In this document: positions 35,177 through 46,873 of the stretch, piece after piece | How positions within the stretch are numbered: the first letter of the stretch is position 1 | How the letters are laid out: the number at the start of each line of letters is the position of its first letter | NCBI GenBank assembly: GCA_015179045.1 | Contig: WHUZ01000003.1 | Location: 868,001 to 932,000, forward strand | Direction of reading: 5' to 3' | Length of the DNA: 64,000 nucleotides | Source: Kalaharituber pfeilii | Taxonomy: Eukaryota > Ascomycota > Pezizomycetes > Pezizales > Pezizaceae | Translations under genes and position numbers: made by a program | Notes under the pieces: model-generated | Databases searched by the model: none | Told to the model about the DNA's origin: nothing | What the model saw: the letters and a program-made list of their open reading frames with translations, nothing else

Positions 35177-38100
35177 TCACCCCTTCATTGTCCTTCTCCG
35201 CCATCTCGAGTTATACTGCTCCTCATCCTCAATCTTCACTTCAACCTCTTCATATTCTGTGGGAGCGGACGCTGCTGCAGCTCCACTTTCTTTCTCTCGC
35301 TGTTTCAACTTCGCTAACTTCTCTTTTTCCCGTTCTAGTACACCGACATCAGGATCAATTTCCAATTCTAATTCGATAGTTAGAGGTATATGCTCATTAT
35401 CCGCTAAACTCGCTAAATCCTCATCACTATCAAAGTATTTTGGTATTGGCTTGCTCTTAGGTGTAGAGATGCAGGTCGGAGCGAGGTTTTCTGCCGGAGA
35501 GTCTGGATTTGTATGAAATTTTGCCGCCGCGGACATTCTTCGGCGAGCAGTCACTGGTGGCTTAGCCCCTTTGGACCTTGAATTAATCTTATGGCCGTCA
35601 TTCCTGCTGTCAATATGATCATTCAAGGTTCTTTTTCCGCCACAAGAGCGTGGTCTACTGACGCGGAATTCCTCGTCAGCGTTGACAGATTTCTTCTGAA
35701 ACCGCGGCTTCCTTTGAGAGATTGTGGGTGTTAATGGGATTTTTTTTGAAGCAATATCAGACTCAGGGGTAGCGAAAGATTGCACAGGCAATACAGAGGG
35801 AGTTCTTAGAGTTCTAAAGGGGTTTGAGGTCTTGGAATTGTGCTGAATTTTTGAAGAGGGTGAAGACGCTAGCATAACTTGGGCGCCATGAATTAGGTGG
35901 TTTGCCGGAGCATGATGATTACCAATGTCTTGAGAAGCGTTGGCTTCAAGGTCCTTAAAAGCCTCATACTCTTCTTGATCAAAATTTATAGCCCTGATGA
36001 GTACAGAAAATTTTTTTCTAGCTGGAATTAAAGATGTTAGTGAAGCTGAGCTGTCGTCCGTAACGTCATCTTGCTCCTCATCGTCTTCGTCACTTTCCAC
36101 TTCCCTCCAAGTGCTCAAGGAGGCTTCTCCAGCAGCTACTTTTAAGGCTAGAAGTTTCGACTCTCGATAAGCTTTGGCAATCTCTGCCTTGCGCCGTCTC
36201 TCTGCTTCCTCTTTTGCCTTTTCCTCCGCCCGAATACGCACTAACTTTGCTTCCTTATAACCATGCATTCCTGCCTTTTCAGTATCAAGTATTTGCTGTC
36301 TCTCAGCTTGGGCCATTTCTTCCTCTTTCTTTAGCCTAGCTGCTTCCTCTGCTTCTACAACACTTTGGATCTCCAACTCCAAACAAGGTCGAGCTCCTGG
36401 CATAACATTCATGAACATACCGTCTTCCATTCCATCCTCTGTGTTCTGAGATTTTCCAGCACCGGTAGTTTCCTCCGCAGCACCAGCAACAATGTTGGTA
36501 GAAATACTCATAGTGCTCTTTTTGGCCCCTTCTATTCTTGCATACAATTTCGCCCGGCTTCGATACTCTCCATCATCTGAATCTTCGCCTCGACGTCTTT
36601 TGGACCAAGTTGACTGGCGTCTACCACCATTCGCAGGGGTCTCTTCTTGAACTACTTCAAAAATGTCGCTGTCACCTTCCTTGTCTGTGACCCACGTCCA
36701 GCCATGGCTATATTTTGGGTTCGATGCGGTATTGTCGAGTGTCTGCTTCTCGTTTGCAGATGCTCGCTTTTGTTCTTTCAACTTTGGTACAGGGACAAGA
36801 TCGGTTGTGACCAGATCATCGTCAGAGCTTTGCAACCCGACCACAGGAGAAGCATGCTTCCCTTTCCATTCCTCTTCAATTATTCTTAGCCTCTCACTCG
36901 GAATTTTGAGAGTAACAATTCTCGATTTGATTCGATTCTTCTTCCACCGTTTCCTATCCTTGGCAAGCTTTTGTTGGTACTTCACCCACGCAAGTTTAAC
37001 AGCTTCACGCTCACTTTCTTTATCATTCGCGTGCGAGAGATCACCAGCTCGATCCGAGATGGATTTCGTTCTGCACTTTCTTTTTGAATCCTCTGTATTA
37101 TGGAGATATAGTAAGGATGGAGGAAGAGGTGGAGGAACGGGAGGAGGGTTTAGAGTTGCATTAATCGGAGTGTAAGTTAAGGACGACGATGATGCAGGAT
37201 GCACACTTGTTAACGCAGAATGAGAATGGATGGCATAAATGGGAGGATAACTATGGCTACTATTATCAACATAATTCGAATTTCCCATGCTTCTATGATC
37301 CCCATCCACGTCTGTAATCCCTGAACCCCAACCCACGCTGCTGGCTCCGACTTCACTCAGAGTAGGTTGACTTTCAAAATGACGGGCGTATTCTATGGGC
37401 GATGCCGTGGGAGCAGCAGTGGTGGCAGTAGTGAGCGCAGAAGTGGCAATTATAGTTGAAGGTGGGTATGACGAGTAACTCTGCGTGGCATTAGAAATCT
37501 GCATAAGCCCAGCTGCAGCTATGAATGCAATTGGATTTTTTTCTAGAGTGGTAAGATGCGAATCGCTTATTGTGGTATTATTACTGCTTTCGCTATTGCT
37601 CGTATAAGGCGTTTCTCCTGCGCCTAAATTAAGTGAATGAGATTGCTGATTCAGATTGAAATAAGTGCTGTCGTGAGAAGGAAGGTGTGTTGCTGGTGGC
37701 CGTTGCGGAGCATGTCCTGCAAGTGGGGCTCCTGTAAGCATGTCTGAGGGTGATGGTAACGTTATTTGTTGCTGAGTTGAAGCGTCCAGTGCGCCACCAC
37801 TACCCCTGGTATCTCTTTCCCCCTCTCTTTGCTGTCTGCTTCCTGCCATTCCTATAGCCGGGTTTTTCGACAAGCCTAGATTGCCTGAAAGATGCTGCGA
37901 GTGAGAAAATTTAGGATTACTGTCAGAAGGAATTGGACTTGAAGGACGGTGACGCTCGTTCATTGTAGGGGAGGGTATATTTTTGGGAGGTTCATATTTC
38001 AAGGCATACTGACCTCCATCGTTGTCTCCGGAAAGGGAGGGACCATTGCGACTATTTTCTCGACCATTGGCATCATTTTTGTCAATATACTGATTGTGAA

Positions 38101-40449
38101 TATGATCTGTATCGTCAATTCCTGTGCCACTGTTTGTGTCCATATTACGGTTTCCGATTTCTGCCAGGGCGGGATCTAATGGTATATCGTGTGATTGTGC
38201 TGCATCATCATTGTCTCCATCTGTATTCTGACCATTCAATGGGTGACTAGATGCTGTTCTCGGTGTATCTATACCCATGCTGTCATCGCCATCGTCATCT
38301 GCACTCCGCTTTCTCTTTGTTCTAGTCGTAATATCAACCTCACCGGGCTTGAGCCAGCTGAGGTTACCTTTACCAAAATCCACCAGCACCTCAACACTTC
38401 TTGGATCCACGCAATGCTTTGTAACAGCTCCAAGGAATGTACCTTGTGGCTTATATGGATTCATTTTGGGATTCCTCTGACATGCCCCACAAGAACATAT
38501 CCCAAGGCAAACTGGGCATTTCCAATCATACTTCACTAAGACGTCGTCACAAGGGTCCATATCGAAGGCACGCCATAGATTGCCATAACAGTAGGATTTC
38601 GTGCAACCGGAGTTGCTACATATTGCAGACTTCCATTTCTCGTGCCTGGCCTTGCAGACGTGGCAGCTAAGTAATTGACCAGACTTCTTTTTCAATGCAA
38701 TTGTCTTCGCATCGTCGTCAGATGCCAGTGCAGGATCCTTTGTAATGTCCACGAAAGGCCTAATCTTATTCTGCTCACGGCATACCCTAGCAACGGTCTT
38801 CCTTGGAAGAGCAGTTAAGGCATCATAAAATTTGTTTGGGGAATTCGCAGTTACGGTCCCCTGGATTTCAATCACCAACTTCCGAAACTCTTCATGCTTG
38901 TCCAAAAGTTTGTTCCACTCCTCTTGTTCGACCCACTTAAGCCCACTTTGACAGGCACAACTGCGCCCTCGAGCGTAACATTCTAGACAAACATCATAAC
39001 AGTCCTCGTCGTCCTCTTCCGATTCCTTCGGTGGAATACAATTAGTGCACGAAAGAAACCTGTTCCAGATATTGCATCTACAAAAAGAGCAGGTAACATT
39101 GTACTCATTTTCAATTTTCTCAACTTTGATATTGTCGTTATCTTTCGCTTTCCCCGGAGTGGTATAACATTGATCCAGAAGAATTACGTTGAAAAGATTG
39201 AATAATCGAACAAAGTCGTCCGCTAGTGCCTTTCGGCTCCGAAGGCCTCTGATGTAGTCAGGAGATTGAACATCGTTATCAGTCGTTAGGACACGCGCGT
39301 ACTTGCACAATGTTTCATAAATGATAGCCTTATTCTTATATTGTTCATCCCTGCAGACTAATCTCGCTTTAGGAAGGGACTCCTTTATCGCTAGTTCAAG
39401 AGTGTCCACAGTTGTTCTGTTCCAAGCTGCCTTAATTGTGTATTCTCCACGGTTCCAGACCTGATGAGGGGCAAGTGGAGGTACTAGAATGTAGTCCCCA
39501 ACCTTTTGTTCGACAATAAAGACTGTGAATGGTGCATTTGCTAAATCTTCCACTGATGCAAAATGAGCCTCCACTTCCAGGTCATGACCCAGCTGTGCGA
39601 GCCAGTATTCAGCAATGACCTCTCGGTCATCCCTACCCATCATGAACCAGACAGAAGAACCTTCTAAGCCGGCTGATCCTACTCGGCGTGAGGGGCGATC
39701 ATCTTCAACAGATGCGGCAACCATTATATTCTGGCCCAGACTGGCACACATCTCTTTATGGGCAGGTGTATATGTACCCTCGTGACCTATGTAACACATC
39801 ATGTTCTCTGCTCTAGCAGGCTCTGGAAGCGATGACATGAGGTCTGCGATGGGTGAGAGGTAGAAGGTAGACTGGGGAAGTAGTTCTGAAAGGGTTCGTC
39901 GCCATACAGGTGGACAATCAAGGTCTTTTCCATACAAACGCTGCTGCTTCCCTTGCCCATCGAAAGACTGCGGGTGGAATTTGGACGCTAATTTGGCGAG
40001 ATTATTCAGGTAATGGCCCAAAGTCATCGGAATATCCGCTTTATTCTTCAAGTCCCTAACGGTGACATCTAAACACAATTAGACTCAGTCCCATCTATGG
40101 CACCCTAAAAATGCAACTGGGTAGAGGAAACGAAAAAATATTTCAATGAAGATAACTCACGATCTGGCCCATGATTTTCAATCAACCATTGCAAGTTGAA
40201 AATCCAACTTGACCAATCAGGCCGCAAATGCCAATTCTCGATTACTAAGGGCAGTCCTTTCCGTATGACATGATCCTGGATATACTCCTCTACCTCGGAC
40301 ATTGTCGAGGGATTTATATTCCGAGCATCTATGCAAACAACTGGTCGAAAATTTTTGGTTGATTTGATAAGGTATGGTATATCGAGGTCGGGAGGTAATG
40401 GCTTGAACTCTGCACGTTCAGGACGCTCAATATTTCTGCCTGGAGGCAT
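35177..40449 (-). CDS. JmjC-domain protein with zf-4CXXC_R1 (CDCA7-type) zinc domain, 1,726 aa
   Basis: Exon 1 is 40449-40161, intron 40160-40069 (92 bp, GTGAGT, CTAAT branch, TTTAG), exon 2 40068-35177. A JmjC fold covers about residues 60-330 with a plausible Fe(II) triad H200, E202 (HKE) and H298 (PHQVWN), so 2-oxoglutarate-dependent demethylase or hydroxylase activity is possible. A Cys-rich region follows at about 422-470. A zf-4CXXC_R1 domain lies at about 565-625 (CHVCK...CSNSGC...YCYG...WKCPVC...CSCGACQ). The remaining ~1,100 residues are mostly disordered, with a Lys/Glu coiled coil near 1,370-1,470. zf-4CXXC_R1 is the domain of CDCA7, the partner of the HELLS remodeller in DNA-methylation maintenance. 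Here a Lys replaces the Arg after the first CxxC and one CxxC half is missing, so this is the divergent fungal JmjC-linked type. Nuclear chromatin role inferred. Confidence 0.85.
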
Positions 40450-42209
40450 TTGCGAAATCCTGCGGGCCTTTCCACTTTTTCCAACAAATCAGAGGTTTGG
40501 GAGTTGAAATTGCGTCGGCAAGTGTCGGAAGGTGTCGAAATGGTGGGCTTATAGCTGCAAGATTTAATTGGGAACGCTTCCGAGTCTGTTGCTAACACGA
40601 GTGTCATCCGGCATAACCAAGACGGAATGTTTTCCTGGGAATGAGGAGATGAGGGTGCAGCGGGGGGCGGGGAGGGGAGGGGGCTGCTGCAAAGGCGGTG
40701 AACCCGGCGCGAGTTATTTCTGTGGGGAGGGGGAGACGCGTTGGTTCAAGAGGCCCAAGCCACTCACTCAAGCTTTCGCCGATCCGGCCCCGGGGTGCAT
40801 TGCTAGAACGCCAAGCGCATTCTATCAGTATGATGCTCCGTACGAGTACTTCATCAAATCCCGGGCATTTTGATATACCGGTACCAACGTGTAGTATGCA
40901 TATTCCCTACCAGGAGAAGTCGAGGGCGACTTGAAGAGAATGGTAGAGTTTAACTGATGTACATATCCGCCCACCACCCCTCTTCATTCATGTCCAATGC
41001 CGAATTGGAGTGATCTGCTGTATGTGTGTGCGTGTGTCTGTGTTTGTGCCACTTGAACAGAGGGTGCACGAAAGTGCATCCAGCTTACATAACCCGGTGC
41101 CCAAGCCGCTGGATACTTCCTTGAGTATGAGTAGAGTGCATATGTACATATGTACTCAGCCAAATTGAGCATTTTCTAGAGGGGAAGTTAGTAGAAACTC
41201 GAGTACTATTGGCGAAAAGGTCGACCTACTTCAAGTAAGTAATTGATAGTAACTCTACACTCCATGGCCTTTTTTCCCCCACATATATTCAAAAAAGCGG
41301 CAACTTCGTCGCCAATAAATTGTATGCAATACGTACTAATATTGGATGCAGCTCTTGTGGCCTATAGTTATGTATGCAGTAATGCATTCTAAACTCTTGG
41401 CAGGGCCAATAAGATTTATCAAGCATCGACCGTACCGTCTCTCCATACAAGAAGTACCATCAGTCTACCACTATGCTTCCCTTCTAATGTCTATCAGCTC
41501 GCCCCTACAACAGATATCCTTTCATATTTTCTCGTGTCTGGCGACATGTGTCAAGACACAACTTAAGATACGGGTCGATGCAGCACAATATGCACTCGCG
41601 CGTGCGAAATCAAGAGAGTGAGACAGGCATGTAGGTCTGCATACAACAGAGTTACTGCCAAGTTGGCTGTCTGCATTGTTATTAGCACTGCGAAGCGACG
41701 GCTACATACATGTAGGCTGCTGGGGGATTCGGCATACATCATTGGTAAAATGCATTTTGGCCCGATGGACTGCAATTCTCACCGCTTGTTAGCAAGGAAT
41801 TCAGCATTGTACTGCCATCACTGTGGCGCCCTGACGCAATGTCACTTGTCATCTGCGTCTAAAGCACCTCGGACTCCGGGCAGCACATACGTTGTTACTG
41901 CCGCCTCAGGCATCATGGGTATCCTTACGCATCTGTTCCTCTCCATCGTCCACAGTACCATTGCAGGACACTGAGGGGCTGGAGGCGGCCTCCTTCAACC
42001 CTCGTTCTGACATACATAGTTCTCTTGCCATATTGCCCCTGACGGTCTCTTTATTTATATTGGTATGAATGCTGTCCTGTATACGCATGCCTCTTACTGC
42101 CATGGCGACCATGCGATCACGCTGCACAGTCTATGGTATGCGGCTTTTTACGAAATCCCCATCGTACCTGTCAATTGAGCCTGTCCAGTCATGTGTTCCG
42201 CCGTTGAGA

Positions 42210-42255
<46 letters not shown>

Positions 42256-43385
42256 TCAGTACTCGCATGCGTTGAGAGAGAGTTGTCATACCTGCTAATC
42301 AGCTGCACATCATCAGACTGTTCTGTTATATGCTGCATCGTCAAGAGGGACTCCTCACACATGTGAACTGAGTCAGTTCCGCCATGTGTTGCGCTATCGA
42401 GCGGGCCTTTCCATATATACCCGTCAATCGAACCTTTTCTGCCGTATGCTGCAGCCGCTGGGAGCATCCTATCTTACCTGTCAATCTAGCCTGTCGTGTA
42501 TATAACCTTCTTTTTCGACCCGGAGTGCGGCGATGAGTTCAGGTGTCATTTCTGATACCTATATGATCCATCGGTGGCTGACCAGCAGTTGATGCCATTA
42601 TCAACATTGTCAATATGCCTAATTCAACGCCTCCCCGTAGGCCTGTTGCTGTATTAGGGCGGCGGCTGCGAGAGCTTAAGTCAAGACGCTCAATGTCCGG
42701 AATCATGGGCACGCAACTCTGCATCGAGACGCTAGATGTACTGCAATGGGGTCACAGGAGTCCTAAAGGATCGAGAAGAGGCTGAAGAGCGAGTGCATCA
42801 GGACAGAAAGCAGGCGCCATCTGGTCCACAGAGGGCCGTTAGTTGTGTCATGGTACACGGTACGTGGGTGTGAATAGAGGTTGCCTGTGACGGGCCTACC
42901 CACAATGATAGGGACATCCACTTGAGTTGGAACATTCGGCCTGATCAACCAATACCTACAGCAGGGCAATGTATGGACAGGCCGCGATACGGAAGCGTAT
43001 CACAAGATGAGCATATGGTTGATAGATAGGACCACGCCACTGGGGTAAGAGCGCAGTTGTTGAGCACGGATTATTAAGCATGATTGCTAAGACGTTGATT
43101 CCTAAGCATTGATGGTTAAGCATAGATAGCATACATAAGCAATAGAATAAACTATAGGCATGCGTAGGAAGTTGACTATATTAAGGGGCCTCAGGGCCTT
43201 GGTGAAGTGGTCAAGCTTCAAGAGTTATCCTCTCATCAACTACCTTACCGTAGAATTTGTAGAACCGCAGGCGGCACCCAGAGCGCACGGGTTCGCGGTA
43301 ACCGACTACGGTTTGCGCCCTGGGCATCCCAGGCTTTAGAAGCCCGTAGCACAACCTATGGGCCTTGCTGATGGAAAGTGTCAGG
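40450..43385. other. Gene-free 2.9 kb
   Basis: The first few hundred bases, including a G-rich patch near 40,650-40,740, are the presumed promoter of the JmjC gene. Farther on, CCTGTCAATTGAGCCTGTC-like strings recur loosely between 42,160 and 42,500. No gene is recognised. Confidence 0.5.
42202..42284 (-). mobile_element. Retroposition scar: poly(A) insert with 15-bp target duplication
   Basis: The 15-bp string CGTTGAGAGAGAGTT occurs at 42,202-42,216 and again at 42,270-42,284. Between them lie about 36 T and then ATATCAGTACTCGCATG. Read on the minus strand this is a 17-nt stub followed by a long poly(A), bounded by target duplications: the signature of target-primed reverse transcription by a LINE machinery with extreme 5' truncation. 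Confidence 0.7.
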
Positions 43386-43387
43386 TA

Positions 43388-44589
43388 CTATGGTGGAGCC
43401 CACCTATAAGGGACCACTTACCGCCCTGCCATGGCGAACAGCTGCACGCGGGGTCACGTGACAACAAAAAAAAACAAAAAAAAACGATTGAGATTATAGA
43501 CCTGAACTTGACACACTACTTCATCACCCAACCACACCCGATTAAAAATTAAACTATTGTACATATGTACTATTTAGCCTGCTCTACAACGCTTCTTTGT
43601 CCAGATTTAAAAATATTAAGGCGTTGTTGAGTAGTAGAGGATTGAAAATTGACTTTGTATGCAGCATCTCGGAAAAGTAACATGCCAAGATTGCCAAGTT
43701 TGCAGAATTTGTACTAGTATGAGAACAAAACCAACTATACGGGAATGATCTACCTAACTCTTCTATGGCTTTTATATACACGTTCAGTAAACTCTTTTGT
43801 ACCATATGTACAACCATCCCTATATGCCTCCATAGTCCGTAAACTTCTATAAAAAACCGATTGATAGATAGTAATATCAGAAACAGAATGAAGAGTCTTC
43901 GGAATTGTTAGTCGTAAGGCATCAAGATTATACTCACAATGAGTGCTACAACTCTTGCTGAGCTTTTTTATGTTGCCATAAAGTCTTGCGACAGACCTGT
44001 ACCCCCGCTGATATTTGAACTGAATAGTGGAAAAATCTACATTTATTGTATTTTCCATAAGCTCCTTATAAACATCAACTCTCATACTCAAGTCTTGAAT
44101 TTCCTGCTCATCCTGCTCATCCTGTTCCTCCTTTTCTAGATCATCGCACTCACTAGCCGACTCATCTAAAGACTCTTCACTTTCACTATATACAAATGGT
44201 ACGGAAATGCCCTCTTCTACCGCATATAGCTCGGGGTATCCAGATCCATAGCTGCTCTTCTTTTCGCTCCCCTAGCAGCAATGGCAAGCAAAATAGCTTT
44301 TCTTTTCTTGTTGGGACGTGGTATCTGTAATGATTTCTTAGGTATGTCTATACCTATTACTATGATATTAGTCCATTTCCTTTTAAAAAAGAAGCTATAG
44401 GACAGGATATACACACCTTTGGGGATGTAACTCAAGTTATCCGATGCCAAATATCCGTTTCGATGTCGAGATATAAGGTGCGAAATCCTCTGAGAGCGCA
44501 GGAAAGGGGCTATCATACCATGTGATTGCATATTAGTCAGCAACCCGGCGAAGTAACATGTGGTCCCTTATAGGTGAGCTCCACCATAG
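43388..44589 (-). mobile_element. 1.2-kb TIR DNA element with TA duplication and internal coding frames
   Basis: Perfectly placed 30-bp terminal inverted repeats (CTATGGTGGAGC...GGGACCAC) at 43,388 and 44,589 differ at one base, with TA outside both ends (43,386-87 and 44,590-91). The near-identical ends suggest a fairly young insertion. The interior carries minus-strand frames without a recognisable DDE transposase. It could be a Tc1/mariner-like element with a gutted transposase or one that carries an unrelated gene. Confidence 0.85.
43750..44531 (-). CDS. Unidentified protein frames inside the 1.2-kb TIR element
   Basis: I do not recognise this protein. A first frame starts with an ATG at 44,531 and runs to 44,217 (about 104 codons). 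It could contain an in-phase intron (44,414-44,325) and includes a basic stretch, PRPNKKRKAILLAIAARG. A second frame overlaps it in another phase from about 44,275 and runs to 43,750. It is strongly acidic at first (SESEESLDESASE, then EEQDEQDEQE) and later helical and Tyr/Arg-rich. A third short frame (43,584-43,817) may be a last exon. The junction between the first two frames needs either an intron I cannot place or is a frameshift. Composition is more protein-like than random, and no conserved catalytic triad is visible. Confidence 0.35.
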
Positions 44590-44591
44590 TA

Positions 44592-45212
44592 TTTTTGTGC
44601 TTGCTATAGTCTAGTTGGGTAGGTTAGCTGCGGGACCAGGGGTGCTCTCCTTTCTGCTTGAGTTTTAATCCCCCTGCTACTATACAGCTCCATATGGACG
44701 CGCGTGAGAATCAAGAGGAACTAATTTCTGTCAACTCCAAATGGACCGTAAAAATGACCTTCAGATGCAGGCTCAAATACATATGGCCAGCTCATGCCAG
44801 ACGTAATCCAGGTTCGACTCCGGTAGCCATTGGATATGGATGACGCTATTTGGTTGCCGAAAATGAGAATGCGTATGTACTCTACTTGCCATTAACATCT
44901 GAGTCCTCGCAGTGGCTGAATCATCGATCGTGACTGTGACATATGCGAATGGTGATTCTTCACCTGGGAGATGCATAAAGGAGGCGCCAGGCCGAGTGCC
45001 AAGAAAGGTGCGGGCACCCAACCTCGAACTAACAAACCATTGCCCCCTGAGCGACCCAACCCCATCCTCACAAGAGCTCCTTGAGATCTCAGATTCTTTG
45101 ATTGGTTAATTGATTAGATTGCTGCACTATGCTACATCGCGTGGAAGCCCGTCATCCAGGAAGAGCAAATTGCTAACGTACATCGATTTGCTGAATGAAC
45201 TGCCTACAGGAG
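44592..45212. other. Spacer with weak tRNA-like string
   Basis: No gene. On the minus strand, around 45,065-45,000, GGGTCGCTCAGGGG and GTTAGTTCGAGG resemble Pol III A and B boxes, but no full cloverleaf can be folded. Confidence 0.4.
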
Positions 45213-45802
45213 TCATATTCCCTGTAGCGACTCCAGCTTCTGTCCCAATGCCGTACCCTCAACCCACTTTTCTCCTCCCGGAATTGCATCTGTGACACCT
45301 CTAATGAAATTCTTACACCAGAATTGACCGCCTGTTGGGATGCAAAGTTCCTTTTCCATCAAGCAATCCTCATCAATAGTTCCAGTCATGATCTCAAGTT
45401 CTTTGGGTTTCCTGTCGGTTCTCCAGAGCAAAGTAGTTCCGCATTGCTCGCAGAATCCTCGGTAGCACCCAGTTGACGAGGCGTATTCACGAAAGGTTGA
45501 AGTTACTGCAGCTTCAGGGGAACCACTAGCAGAGACTGGATGAGACCTAGGTAATGCCCAGGTGATTTGTGAGGGCGCAACTGTGATGAAGTGCGCTACC
45601 AAGGCTCCAGTGTTCTTACGACATTGTGTGCATTGGCAAGTATGGGCTAGAATCAAGAATTAGTTTAATTTTTGCTTTATTCACATCAGCAAAGGAAACG
45701 ACTCACATCGGGTGGATATTCTGTCCCCAGAGGGAAAGAAACGGTGTAGCGGACCTCCTCGCATAGGCATCTCCCAGTAATTGGGTTATGAACTTCACTC
45801 AT
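45213..45802 (-). CDS. GFA/CENP-V family protein, about 177 aa, two exons
   Basis: Zinc-binding protein of the glutathione-dependent formaldehyde-activating (GFA) fold; most fungal members have no proven substrate. Exon 1 starts at ATG 45802 and holds GRCLCEEVRY (CxC). Exon 2, from 45646, holds CQCTQCRKNTGAL and later GFCEQCGTTLLW, the two further cysteine motifs of the family. The length is close to the usual 130-180 residues. The donor is ambiguous. The strong GTGAGT at 45,706 leaves the two exons one base out of phase. A weaker GTCGTT donor at 45,702 keeps the frame and gives YPPDVTHTCQC. So either the weak site is used or the gene has lost phase. Confidence 0.75.
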
Positions 45803-46228
45803 ATTCTCAATAACAGCCGCCTTTCGAGGTTACTTGACCTCTGGATCACAAGGAAATGATGGCTTTATACCTGGCCTATTTAACATGAGTCAGATAATAA
45901 GCTGGTTCCACAAAGTTACTTTCGATCGGTACTTGTGTGGGTGGAGAAATTTACTATGCCAAAACTGGCCTGCTAACTCTGCTGGCAACCAGCATATCAT
46001 ACCTTAGGTTAGCCATGTCCTACCATGCTAGAGTCTCAGTAGTGAACACTGCCACTTGAACGGCCTCCCCGGGATATCGAGTGTGCATCACTCAAACAGG
46101 AACCCTTCCTGATGCCTTGACTGCGGTGCAGGCCGTTGTCAGGTAATGCAGTCAAATTATACTTCCTAGGCCTTTATGTGGCTATGACAGAAACAATTTT
46201 GAGACTTGCACAAGGGTGGATCTTCAAT
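45803..46228. other. Spacer, 426 bp
   Basis: Presumed promoter of the GFA-family gene. Nothing else is seen. Confidence 0.5.
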
Positions 46229-46448
46229 CCCTCGGGCACGCGAAGTCATAAAATTTCGTCCCACCCCAAAAGAGCTTGGTTATGGAGCTCAAATGACCAC
46301 AGGTACCCCTACAGAGTCTGTGATGAGCCAAAATTCGAGGATTTCCATTGGCCAGTAGATGTCCTTGCGTTATGCACACAGATACATACTCCCAAGAAGA
46401 ATCCTTTTTTGGGTGGGACGAAATTTGACGATTTCGCGTGCCCGAGGG
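46229..46448. mobile_element. MITE, 220 bp, with ~43-bp inverted repeats
   Basis: CCCTCGGGCACGCGAA at 46,229 is mirrored at 46,448. The match extends through AAATTTCGTCCCACCC for about 43 bp with about five mismatches. AT flanks both sides, but a convincing target duplication is not clear. No coding capacity. Overlapping frames on the two strands here are mirror artefacts of the inverted repeats. Confidence 0.75.
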
Positions 46449-46873
46449 ATGCTTGTTCCACAGCCCTCTTACCCTGCACTGCTCTGTTCGGAGCTGTTCC
46501 CGTCCTAGCATTATGATCATGATAACCTTCATTTGGCATCATAAGCGAGGCATGGTACAGGGCGTTCTTCCAGTTTGGACACTGAATCATATGTATTTAT
46601 AAGGAGCACTATTGTCACCATAGCCACTGTTCTGGTACCACATTGGGAAAGTTAGCCGCATTTCGATATTATGCTCGCCGTCTGAGACACATCTGATCAC
46701 CATTCCAGGGACAGCAAAATAAATTCGGAAAGATATCCACCTCTAGAATATCATTTCGCGACACATCCATTTAGCTCTCCTGCGCCTTGACGAACTCCAT
46801 CTAATTAAGTCGTCCTCAAGAGATTGCGAAAAGTAGTATCTCTAGCTCGGATTCCTTGTGTTTAACAAAGAGC

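Noticed and set aside
36663..37175. 170-codon plus-strand frame opposite the JmjC gene
   Set aside because: Lies wholly antisense to the long coding exon and gives a Ser/Phe/Leu-rich mirror translation.
44780..44830. tRNA gene suggested by GGTTCGACTCC
   Set aside because: The T-stem does not pair well, and the space to any D-arm-like string is far too short for a tRNA.
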